Source: Nocardia sp. NRRL S-836 (GTDB lineage: Bacteria > Actinomycetota > Actinomycetes > Mycobacteriales > Pseudonocardiaceae). Taken from it: a stretch of DNA of 64,000 nucleotides. The stretch is taken from contig NZ_LGDY01000091.1 in the NCBI RefSeq assembly GCF_001279525.1, positions 186,001-250,000 on the forward strand, read 5' to 3'. Of the stretch, positions 1-11,175 are shown in pieces. The position numbers and the translations under genes are program-made. The notes under the pieces are model-generated. The model was not told the DNA's origin and ran no database searches. It saw nothing but the letters and a program-made list of their open reading frames with translations. Every line of letters begins with the position of its first letter. The stretch's first letter is position 1.

Positions 1-1396
<1,396 letters not shown>

Positions 1397-1465
1397 CTCC
1401 GGAGCGATGAGTTCTGCCCGTGCGGCGGGTCTGCCTCGTCGATGTCGCTGACACAGGAGGAAGAC

Positions 1466-2116
1466 GTGGCACAACTGCTGCGAGTGCAGAACTTCATGGT
1501 CTCGAGCGACGGCGTCGCCGCCGGTGAGGACCAGAGCTTCGAGAACCCGTTCGGGCTCCCCGGCGCCGAGCGGTTGTTCTCCTGGGCCGGTGCGACGGCG
1601 AGCTGGCCGAACCGCACCGATCCCGGCGGCAGCCGCGGCCTGGACGACTACTTCACGCGCGACTTCACCCAGAACATCGGCGCGGAGATCATGGGCCGCA
1701 ACAAGTTCGGGTACCAGCGTGGGCCGTGGACCGATCACGAGTGGCAGGGCTGGTGGGGTGACGAACCTCCGTTCCACACGCCGGTGTTCGTCATGACCCA
1801 CCACGAACGACCGTCGATCACGCTCTCGGACACCACGTTCCACTTCGTCGGCGGTGACCCGGCCGACGTCCTCGACCAGGCACGGGAAGCGGCGCAGGGC
1901 AAGGACGTCCGGCTCGGCGGCGGTGTCACCACCGTCCGCCAGTTCCTCGACGCGGACCTGGTGGACACCCTGCACGTCGCCGTCTCACCGGTGCGGTTCG
2001 GCGAGGGCCTGCGGCTGTGGGACTCGCCCGACGAGCTGCTCGACCGCTACCACCTCGACGTGGTGCCCAGCCCGAGCGGCGTGGTGCACCACCTGTTCTG
2101 GCGCAAGTCCCGCTAA
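1466..2116 (+). CDS. Dihydrofolate reductase / RibD C-terminal-fold family protein
   Basis: A 216-residue member of the DHFR/RibD_C superfamily of NADPH-dependent reductases. The N terminus has the core strand and VSSDGV motif typical of the group; the centre has the ITLSDTTFHFVGGDP strand-loop, and the later part has VRLGGGVTTVRQFLDADLVDTLHV, seen in YyaP/YwjB-type proteins. The GTG at 1466 is chosen because AGGAGG lies 5 bases upstream; an upstream in-frame ATG at 1442 has no ribosome site. The substrate is unknown. It is convergent with the DUF1761 gene and their stop codons overlap. Confidence 0.85.
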   Translation: MAQLLRVQNFMVSSDGVAAGEDQSFENPFGLPGAERLFSWAGATASWPNRTDPGGSRGLDDYFTRDFTQNIGAEIMGRNKFGYQRGPWTDHEWQGWWGDEPPFHTPVFVMTHHERPSITLSDTTFHFVGGDPADVLDQAREAAQGKDVRLGGGVTTVRQFLDADLVDTLHVAVSPVRFGEGLRLWDSPDELLDRYHLDVVPSPSGVVHHLFWRKSR

Positions 2117-2538
2117 CGCCACAGCCCCAGCACCGCTCCCACGAGGCTGAGGCCGATGACGTGGAAGCCCGCCCCGACGGCCACGTGGGTCTTCGGCGCG
2201 GGCTTCGTCGTGTCGAACACGCCGCTCACGAACATCACCGGCAACGCGATGCCGACGCCCACGACCAGGCCGAGCAGCAGGCCCTCCATGACGTCGTCGG
2301 TGCCCGACGCGGCGGCGATCATCGCGGTCGCCAGGGTGGCGGCGAAACAGGTGGCCAGCGGGATCGTGTAGACCCTGGCGCCGGTGCGCTGCGGCGGGGT
2401 GAGCTCCCAGCCGATGGACCGCCGCCAAGCCCGGCCGAAGGCGAACTCGGCGTACCAGATCGCTCCCAGCGCGTAGTACGCGACGGTCGCGACGACGACG
2501 GCCAACCAGTTGAGGTCGCCGAGCACGCTCAGGCTCAT
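2113..2538 (-). CDS. DUF1761 family integral membrane protein
   Basis: A 141-residue protein with four predicted membrane helices: one near LNWLAVVVATVAYYALGAIWY and others around the ATCFAATLATAMIAAAS, LLLGLVVGVGIALPVMFVSGVF and FHVIGLSLVGAVLGLW stretches. The N-terminal pattern with ALGAIWYAEFAFGRAW, followed by a hydrophilic loop, and the later GVFDTTKPAP segment match the DUF1761 family. Function is unknown for the family. Its TAG stop shares bases with the TAA stop of the convergent reductase gene. Confidence 0.8.
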   Translation of the reverse strand: MSLSVLGDLNWLAVVVATVAYYALGAIWYAEFAFGRAWRRSIGWELTPPQRTGARVYTIPLATCFAATLATAMIAAASGTDDVMEGLLLGLVVGVGIALPVMFVSGVFDTTKPAPKTHVAVGAGFHVIGLSLVGAVLGLWR

Positions 2539-2623
2539 GACATCTCTCCCGCGGTGATCAGATGTCTTGGCATCGCGTGCTCCGGCGCCACCGTTACCGC
2601 TGCGTGATTCGTGGCCAAACCAC

Positions 2624-2629
2624 TACCCT
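2624..2629 (+). promoter_or_regulatory. -10 element TACCCT of a leaderless promoter
   Basis: TACCCT fits the actinobacterial TANNNT -10 consensus and ends 6 bases before the ATG of the EACC1 gene. Transcription would start at or next to the ATG, giving a leaderless message for the EACC1-caspase operon. No clear Shine-Dalgarno sequence is present. No -35 element stands out. Confidence 0.5.
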
Positions 2630-2635
2630 GGCCCG

Positions 2636-2971
2636 ATGCACGAGAAGCCGATGGAGATCTCCGGTTCCGAGGAGGACCTCCGCTCGCTGCACGACTGGCT
2701 GCGCGACGAGGACGAGCTGCGCCGCGCCGCCGTGGAGTGGCGTTCGATGCCACCGAAGCCGGACGAGATGGGCAGCGCCGGGGTGCTGACGGTGACGCTC
2801 GCCGACGACGCCGACCATGCCGTGCTGGCCAGGTCCATCGCCGTGTGGACCAGGCACCGGGCCGCCGTGGCGCTGACGATCACCGCGGGCGGGCGGGTGG
2901 CCGAGGTGGACAGCCGGCCGCTGAGCGACCCGGCCGAACTGGCGGAGATCATCGCGAAGCTGGTCCGGTGA
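2636..2971 (+). CDS. EACC1-like small protein (effector-associated constant component 1)
   Basis: A 111-residue protein of the EACC1 type, short alpha/beta proteins found next to caspase-like and other effectors in bacterial conflict gene pairs. Seen here: an N-terminal strand MEISGSEEDL, the helix motif LRSLHDWLRDEDELRR, a middle strand SAGVLTVTLAD, then a helix with IAVWTRHR, a hydrophobic strand AVALTITAGG, and a final helix ELAEIIAKLV. The ATG at 2636 follows a TACCCT -10 box, whereas the longer reading frame has no start signal. The stop overlaps the caspase start by GTGA, a strong sign of a two-gene module. Molecular function is not established for the family. Confidence 0.8.
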   Translation: MHEKPMEISGSEEDLRSLHDWLRDEDELRRAAVEWRSMPPKPDEMGSAGVLTVTLADDADHAVLARSIAVWTRHRAAVALTITAGGRVAEVDSRPLSDPAELAEIIAKLVR

Positions 2972-4743
2972 CGGGGCTGCCGGACCCGGTGAGCTCCCGC
3001 GCGATCCTGATCGGGGTCGACCGGACACCGAAGCACCCCGGGCTGCACCCGTTGCCCGCGGTGCGCAACAACGTCACCGACCTGGCCGCGGCGCTGACCG
3101 ACCCGGCGATCTGGGGCCTGGCGCGGCAGAACTGCGTGGAGCCGCCGGACGTCTCGGACGCGCGGCAGGTGGCCACGACGGTCGAACGCGTGGCGGCGGA
3201 GGCGACCGACACGCTGCTCCTGTACTTCGCCGGGCACGGGGTGCCCGACCCGGACGACGGCGAGCTGATCCTCGCGGTCGGTGACACCACCGAGCAGTCG
3301 CCGAAGTTCACCGGGCTGCGGTACGCGTGGCTGCGCGAGGCGGTGCGCCGGGTGAGGGCCGCGCGGCTGGTGGTGGTGCTGGACTGCTGCTTCAGCGGCC
3401 GGGCACTGAAACAGCAGCCGCTGTCGGTGATCTCCGGGCAGATCGACATCGGCGGCACCTACGTGATCACGTCCTCACCGCACAACTCCCCGTCGAAGGC
3501 ACCGGAGCGGGGCAGGCACACCGCGTTCACCGGCGGGTTGCTCAAGGTGCTGAACCAGGGCGTTCCCGGTGGGGCGCAACGGTTGCGGCTCAGCGACCTG
3601 TACGACCGGGTGCTGAACGAGATGGTGCTCGGCGGCTTCCCCCGCCCGCAGCAGATGAACACGAACACCGTGGGACAGCTGGAGATCGTCCACAACCGCG
3701 CCTGGTCGCTGCCGGTGGAGGTGCCGCGCGTTACACCGTCGCGGGTGCACGCGCCGCTGACCGACGCGATGCGCGCCGAGCTCACCGAGGTGATGCTGCT
3801 GCAGTTCGGCGACCCGGCCGGGGTCGACGTGCTGACCGAGTCGCTGCTGGCGCAGGCGGTGCACGAGATCGAGGCCGGAACGGACACCGCGCGGCTGCTC
3901 GCTGGCCTGGACCGCTGTGTGGCCGTGCTGCGGTCCCGGCTGGCGGCGCTGGCGCGACCGGCGGAGCTGGAACCGGCGATCGCGGACGCGCTGGGGGACG
4001 GCGAGCTGGCGGCGCAGACGGCGGCGGCGTTCGCACGGGCCGGTGCCGGCAACGTCGAGGTCGGCGTCACGACCGGTGCGGCCGTGGAGGTCGAGCTCAC
4101 CAGCCGGCTCACGTTCGCCACGAAGCTGCTGGCCCCGAACGCGGCGGCCACGCCGGTGGTGCTGGACGCGCCGGTGGTCGTCGTGTCGCGCACGGGCGAG
4201 CTCGACGCACGGGTGCTCACCGCCGACCCGGCGTTGAAGGGCAGGCCGCTGCTGGTCGTGGCGCCGAAGCTGGCACCGCACGTGGCCAGGCGGTTGATGT
4301 TCGTGACGCCCAAGGTCGTGGTGGTCTACCCGACGGCCGCGGCCGACGACCTGCTGTCCGGCCTGTGCACCCTGACCGGGGCCGACGGCGGCACGGTGCT
4401 CGGCCGCGCCTACCGCGTGCTCGTGACGGCGTCGGCGACCACGGTCATGGCCGGTGACGCCCCTGAGCTGGCCGACACCGGGCGTGCGGTCATCCGGGTC
4501 GAGGCGTCGGCGCTGCCGCTCGCCCGGCGCGCGCTGGCGATCGCACGGGCGGCGGCCGACGGTGGTGTGGTGGGACGTGGTGCGGCGGCCGACCTCGCCG
4601 CCCGGTTGCCGGACGGTCCCGCAGAACGGGTGCTGCGCCGTGCTCTCGTTGGGCCGCAACGAGACGGTGTGGTGCCGGTGGTGACCGTGCAGGGCGCGCT
4701 GGGGCACTCGCTCGCGACCGTGGTGCGGCTGCTGACCGCCTAA
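2968..4743 (+). CDS. Caspase-like peptidase fused to a chaperonin (GroEL)-like region
   Basis: A 591-residue protein. Residues about 10-245 form a C14 caspase-like peptidase: RAILIGVDRT at the start, catalytic His90 in YFAGHG and catalytic Cys141 in LDCCFSG, then TYVITSSPHN. Residues about 265-591 resemble a whole compact GroEL subunit. GDPAGVDVLTESLLAQAV with a following GTD-ARLLAGLDR helix looks like the GDGTTTATVLAQA region; VEVELTSRLTF resembles the apical start; GRPLLVVAPKL (425-435) resembles GKPLLIIAEDV; LGRAYRVLVTASATTVMAG (from 478) resembles LGKAKRVVVTKDDTTIVEG; ALAIARAAADGG resembles ALHATRAAVEEG. The ATPase GDGTTT motif is degraded, so folding ATPase activity is unlikely. It has no signal peptide. 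It is coupled to the EACC1 gene by GTGA. The peptidase call is firm; the chaperonin likeness is read by eye. Confidence 0.85.
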   Translation: MTGLPDPVSSRAILIGVDRTPKHPGLHPLPAVRNNVTDLAAALTDPAIWGLARQNCVEPPDVSDARQVATTVERVAAEATDTLLLYFAGHGVPDPDDGELILAVGDTTEQSPKFTGLRYAWLREAVRRVRAARLVVVLDCCFSGRALKQQPLSVISGQIDIGGTYVITSSPHNSPSKAPERGRHTAFTGGLLKVLNQGVPGGAQRLRLSDLYDRVLNEMVLGGFPRPQQMNTNTVGQLEIVHNRAWSLPVEVPRVTPSRVHAPLTDAMRAELTEVMLLQFGDPAGVDVLTESLLAQAVHEIEAGTDTARLLAGLDRCVAVLRSRLAALARPAELEPAIADALGDGELAAQTAAAFARAGAGNVEVGVTTGAAVEVELTSRLTFATKLLAPNAAATPVVLDAPVVVVSRTGELDARVLTADPALKGRPLLVVAPKLAPHVARRLMFVTPKVVVVYPTAAADDLLSGLCTLTGADGGTVLGRAYRVLVTASATTVMAGDAPELADTGRAVIRVEASALPLARRALAIARAAADGGVVGRGAAADLAARLPDGPAERVLRRALVGPQRDGVVPVVTVQGALGHSLATVVRLLTA

Positions 4744-5345
4744 CCGCGCTTCGCGCCGCACTCCGGGCAGAACCTCGCGGTCACGGCCACCCGGCCGCCG
4801 CACCCCGGGCAGAACGCGGTGTCCTGCTGCAACGGCTGCGGTGTGACCGCCCACGCCGGCTCACCGGGAGGCGAGGCGAACGAGGGCTGGGCCTGCGGCA
4901 GCATCGGGGGCATCTGCGGCGCCGGGCCCGCCCGCAGCGCCGCCTCGGTCACGTACTCCTCCGACACCAGCAACGCGTTGTCGTGCAGCTCGGACTGCTT
5001 GATCTCCCGCCACAGCTGGCCCAGCTTGACCGCCCACGTCAGCTGCTCGCTGCCCACCGGCATGCCGAACACCCCCGGTGACACGCGGATCAGCGTGATG
5101 CCCGCGTGCGGCACCAGCTCCAGCTTCACCGCGCCGCGGTGCTGGCCGATCTGCCGGAACGACGGTGCGTGCAGGCTGATCTCCCACGCGGGCGGCATCG
5201 CGTAACCGGGGTGCTGGGGCGTCGCGCGTGGCTGACCAGCGACGACGTACTGGGCGCCCGCGAAGTGCTGCATGATCCGCTGTGCCACCGGACCGAGGTC
5301 GGGGACGGTGTGGTGCACGATCCGCTCGGTCTTGAGCAGGTTCAT
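4740..5345 (-). CDS. Uncharacterised protein with C-terminal double-cysteine zinc ribbon
   Basis: A 201-residue protein. Residues 1-130 are a compact alpha/beta domain of unknown family, with an EISLHAPSFRQIGQHRG and GITLIRVSPGVFGM core. A proline/glutamine-rich linker follows, and the C terminus carries two CxxC pairs (CPGCG and CPECG) typical of a zinc ribbon. The ATG at 5345 overlaps the stop of the upstream M48 peptidase gene by one base, so the two are coupled. That peptidase also ends in a CxxC zinc ribbon, so they may act as a pair. Its end meets the caspase gene end, with stop codons overlapping. Confidence 0.7.
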   Translation of the reverse strand: MNLLKTERIVHHTVPDLGPVAQRIMQHFAGAQYVVAGQPRATPQHPGYAMPPAWEISLHAPSFRQIGQHRGAVKLELVPHAGITLIRVSPGVFGMPVGSEQLTWAVKLGQLWREIKQSELHDNALLVSEEYVTEAALRAGPAPQMPPMLPQAQPSFASPPGEPAWAVTPQPLQQDTAFCPGCGGRVAVTARFCPECGAKRG

Positions 5346-6295
5346 CACGGGCCTTCCAGTGCGATGGTGCCGGTCGCCCCGACAACCTCGGTGCCGCACG
5401 TCTGGCAGAAGCGCCACGTCGGCTGCAGCTGGTTCTGGCAGCGCTCGCAGCGGGTCGGCGCCTGGTCGCGCCGGTGCTCGACGGTGCCGGTGAGGATCCG
5501 GAACGCGTCGGTCCGCGCCCAGTCCTGCAGGTACTTGACCCTGGCGATCGGCATCGGGTGCGTCGGCGTGCCGATGCGGACGTCGCGGTCGATCAGCCGG
5601 TTCCAGATGGAGTTGAGCTTGAACGCGTCGAACTCGACGGTCTGCGCCTCGAACTCCTCGTAGTTGATCTCACCGGGCAGCCACTTGGGCACACCGACCA
5701 TGTGGAAGATCGCGCGTTTCATGGCCTCCGGGCCACCGGTGCAGACCGCGGCCACCCGGTCGGCCGACAGCTCGCTCTTGTGCTGCCAGTTGACCAGCGC
5801 CTCGCCGAACGCCAGGTCTCCCAGCGTCTTCAGGCCCAGCACGTTCGGCAGGATGCTGACCCCGCCGTGCGCGACGAGGTCACCGATCTGGCGGTAGAGC
5901 GAGTGGTCGAAGGCGATGTGGCCGCATTCGTGGGCGATGACCGCGCGGATCTCGTCCTCGTCGAGCGAGTCGAGCAGTCTGCTGTAGAGCACCAGCATCG
6001 GCCGTTCGATGCCGACGGCGAAGGCGTTGGGCTGCGCACCCTCCATCAGGTACAGCTCCGGCGGCTCGATGCCGAGCGCGTCGCAGATCGGCGGCAGCAT
6101 CCGGTAGATCTCCGGCAGCTGCCGCGGGCCGAGGCGCACCCCGTTCGACAGCAGGTAGTGCCGCCACATCCGGTCCGTGTAGACCTTGCCGTAGGCGGTC
6201 AGTGCCTTGTCCAGCAACGGCACCGCTTCGAGCTTCGACCGGGCACTGCGGTCGAACGGGTGCATGAGGTCGTGCAGGTTGAACCGGACCGCCAT
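5345..6295 (-). CDS. M48-family zinc metallopeptidase with C-terminal zinc ribbon
   Basis: A 316-residue protein. The HExxH motif appears as HECGH, preceded by DEDEIRAVIA and followed downstream by ELSADRVAAV, which supplies the third zinc ligand of M48 peptidases. PNAFAVG, another M48 signature, precedes it. Unlike classic HtpX, no strong multi-helix membrane region is visible. The C terminus has CERCQNQ and FCQTCG, a zinc ribbon. ATG 6295 is chosen over an ATG 45 bases upstream because GGAG precedes it and family similarity begins there. It is first in a two-gene operon with the zinc-ribbon protein. Substrate unknown. Confidence 0.88.
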   Translation of the reverse strand: MAVRFNLHDLMHPFDRSARSKLEAVPLLDKALTAYGKVYTDRMWRHYLLSNGVRLGPRQLPEIYRMLPPICDALGIEPPELYLMEGAQPNAFAVGIERPMLVLYSRLLDSLDEDEIRAVIAHECGHIAFDHSLYRQIGDLVAHGGVSILPNVLGLKTLGDLAFGEALVNWQHKSELSADRVAAVCTGGPEAMKRAIFHMVGVPKWLPGEINYEEFEAQTVEFDAFKLNSIWNRLIDRDVRIGTPTHPMPIARVKYLQDWARTDAFRILTGTVEHRRDQAPTRCERCQNQLQPTWRFCQTCGTEVVGATGTIALEGP

Positions 6296-6344
6296 GACGC
6301 GACTCCCAGTGCGACGGTGCCGACGGACGGGTCCGAACAATAGC

Positions 6345-6384
6345 CCAATGGGCCGCCCGCACCGAGGTGTGGACGGCCCATTGG
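6345..6384 (-). terminator. Hairpin downstream of aconitase
   Basis: CCAATGGGCCG (6345-6355) and CGGCCCATTGG (6374-6384) form a perfect 11-bp inverted repeat with an 18-base loop, 22 bases after the aconitase stop. There is no strong T-run, so it is a probable rather than certain intrinsic terminator. Confidence 0.55.
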
Positions 6385-6405
6385 CCTTGATCTGGCAATG
6401 ATTTC

Positions 6406-9216
<2,811 letters not shown>

Positions 9217-9377
9217 GTGCAACTCCATCTGGTGACAGCGCGGTGGTCAGTTCGGGGTACGGGGAGAGTCTTCCGCACCCGGTCGACCGCTGCCCCTCGA
9301 CCCAAACAGTACGCTTGTCCTGTAAGCCGCTTCAACCCAGGTTGCCCTAACTCACCCGAGGCGGGCCGGGCGGCGTT

Positions 9378-9794
9378 TCACCCGGCGAACATGAGAACCG
9401 CCGCGAACGCGCCGAGCATCAGCACCTTCGCACCTTCCAGCGCGATGTAGGCGAGGTGGGCCCGTGACCTGGGCGGCGGCTCCCCGTCGATGATCAGCTG
9501 GGCCCTGGCCTCCAGCCTGGGGCGCAGCGCGAGCACCTGCACCGCGAGCGTCACGACCAGTACGGTGAGCAGCACGCCCGCCGCGAACGGGCGGTCGCCG
9601 GACGCGAACGTCACCGCGGTGACCAGGGCCAGCACGACCTCCGCGCGGTTGAGGGCCCGGAACACGAGCCGCCCGATGCCCAGCCCCAGCGGCAGCGTGA
9701 TGCCGGGTGCCCGGAACTTGAGCGGTGCCTCGATCGAGATCGCCACGACCATGCCGAGCCAGACGCACGCCGTGGCCAGCGGTAGCAGTGTCAT
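9378..9794 (-). CDS. Small four-helix membrane protein, function unknown
   Basis: A 138-residue protein with four hydrophobic helices: residues about 3-22, 40-62, 68-90 and 116-136. The N terminus has CVWLGMVVAISIEAPLKF, and between helices lie FRALNRAE and LRPRLEARAQLIIDGE. The pattern resembles the TMEM205/DUF4149-like group of small actinobacterial membrane proteins, but I cannot fix the family. The ATG is preceded by GGAGG. It is divergent from the ABC transporter operon, with only 41 bases between starts. Confidence 0.65.
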   Translation of the reverse strand: MTLLPLATACVWLGMVVAISIEAPLKFRAPGITLPLGLGIGRLVFRALNRAEVVLALVTAVTFASGDRPFAAGVLLTVLVVTLAVQVLALRPRLEARAQLIIDGEPPPRSRAHLAYIALEGAKVLMLGAFAAVLMFAG

Positions 9795-9823
9795 ATGTCC
9801 TCCGTGTCGTGCCGTGCTGTGGT

Positions 9824-9829
9824 TATCTT
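9824..9829 (+). promoter_or_regulatory. -10 element TATCTT of a leaderless promoter
   Basis: TATCTT fits TANNNT and ends 6 bases before GTG 9836 of the ABC transporter ATPase. No ribosome-binding site is visible, so a leaderless start is likely. The choice of GTG 9836 over GTG 9833 rests on this spacing. Confidence 0.5.
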
Positions 9830-9835
9830 GGCGTG

Positions 9836-10546
9836 GTGCTCCTCGATCAGGTCTCCAAGCGGTACGGACGCGGGCCCTGGGTGCTGCGCGACCTCACGCT
9901 GGAAGTGTCCGAGCTGGTGGTGCTGACCGGCGCGAACGGCACCGGCAAGTCCACCCTGCTCAAGATCGCGGCCGGCGTGTTGCGGCCGACGTCCGGGCGG
10001 GTCGTGCGGCCCGCGTCGGTCGGGTACGTGCCGGAGCGGTTCCCCTCGGACGTCAGGATGTCCGCCTCGTCGTACCTCGCGCACCTGGGGCGGATCCGCC
10101 GTGCGGCGGCGACGGACGTGCTGGAGCGGCTGGGTTTCGTCGGCTCGCTGACGGCGCCGATGTCCGAGCTGTCGAAGGGCAACGCGCAGAAGGTCGCGCT
10201 GGCACAGGCGTTCCTCGCCACGGACCTGCTGGTGCTCGACGAGCCGTGGAGCGGGCTGGACCCGGCGGCGTCGGCGGAGCTGGTGTCGTTGTTGCAGGGG
10301 CGCACCGCGCTGGTGTCCGACCACGAGGGCCACCTCGCGGACGCGGCGCGCGTCGACCTCGCCGGCGGTCACGTGACGATCGAGCTGAGCCGGGTCGTCG
10401 GACTGGAGGCGCTGGAGGCGCTGGAAGGCGTGCGGTCGGTGCTGTCGCGGGGCACGTCGGCGCGGGTGGTCGTCGCGCCGGAACGCAGTGACTCGGTGCT
10501 GGCGGAGGCGTTGCGGCTCGGCTGCTCGGTGCGGAGCGTGCGATGA
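9836..10546 (+). CDS. ABC transporter ATP-binding protein
   Basis: A 236-residue ABC ATPase. Walker A is GANGTGKST, a QxG-like YVPERFP loop follows, the signature is LSKGNAQKVALAQ (a variant of LSGGQ), Walker B is LLVLDEPWSG, and the switch histidine is in VSDHEGH. It powers the permease encoded next, with ATGA overlap. The degenerate signature is usual in small exporter-type ATPases with separate permeases. The substrate is not evident. The transporter is followed by a SARP regulator in the same operon, which hints at antibiotic, lipid or signal export under local control; that link is inference. Confidence 0.9.
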   Translation: MLLDQVSKRYGRGPWVLRDLTLEVSELVVLTGANGTGKSTLLKIAAGVLRPTSGRVVRPASVGYVPERFPSDVRMSASSYLAHLGRIRRAAATDVLERLGFVGSLTAPMSELSKGNAQKVALAQAFLATDLLVLDEPWSGLDPAASAELVSLLQGRTALVSDHEGHLADAARVDLAGGHVTIELSRVVGLEALEALEGVRSVLSRGTSARVVVAPERSDSVLAEALRLGCSVRSVR

Positions 10547-11175
10547 CCTCGCTGGTGCGGTACCTCGTGGCGGACGTGCTGCGGGGGCAGCGGTTCCTGG
10601 CTCCGGTGCTGGTGTTCCTCGGCGTGCTGGGGATGCTGTTCTCCTCCGACGCCGGGCAGCCGCTGGAGGCGTACTCGGGGTCGTCGGCGTTGCTGTACCC
10701 GATCTGCGCGTGGACGGCGGTCGTCGTGGCGACGTCGGAGGACGTGGTGCGGCGGGAGATCACCGTCGTGTCGGCGGGCGGGTGGCCGCGGGTGCTCGGC
10801 GCGGTCGCGATCGTCGCCGTGCTGTTCGCCGTGGCGATGGCGGCGCTCGCGGCGGTGTGGCCGGTGGTGACGAACCCGCACCCGTACACGGCCGGTGACT
10901 TCTTCGTGGGCCTCGGGTCGCACACGGCGGTCGCGCTGCTCGGCGTCGGCGTGGGCCTGATGTTCGCGCGGCCGGTGTTCGACGCGATCGGGCGGACCGT
11001 GCTGGCGGTGTTCGCCGTGGTCGTGCTGACCTACCCGCTGGGCCGCGTGACACCGCTCGGCTGGGTGCTGGACGCGTTGGGGCACAACCAGTTCTCGCTC
11101 TCGGTGCTGTGGGCCGGTGTCGTCGGCGCCGTCCTGGTGGCGGGCGCGGTCGCGTTGGGCGTGTGGCGGACGTGA
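10543..11175 (+). CDS. ABC transporter permease
   Basis: A 210-residue membrane protein with about six helices, for example FLAPVLVFLGVLGMLF, VLGAVAIVAVLFAVAMAALAA, TAVALLGVGVGLMFA, TVLAVFAVVVLTYPLG and VLWAGVVGAVLVAGAVALG. The topology fits ABC-2-like exporter permeases. It overlaps the ATPase gene by ATGA at its start and the regulator gene by TGATG at its end, so all three form one coupled operon. Substrate unknown. Confidence 0.82.
   Translation: MTSLVRYLVADVLRGQRFLAPVLVFLGVLGMLFSSDAGQPLEAYSGSSALLYPICAWTAVVVATSEDVVRREITVVSAGGWPRVLGAVAIVAVLFAVAMAALAAVWPVVTNPHPYTAGDFFVGLGSHTAVALLGVGVGLMFARPVFDAIGRTVLAVFAVVVLTYPLGRVTPLGWVLDALGHNQFSLSVLWAGVVGAVLVAGAVALGVWRT

Noticed and set aside
1442..1465. 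ATG 1442 as start of the reductase gene
   Set aside because: Its codons include the AGGAGG site that serves GTG 1466.
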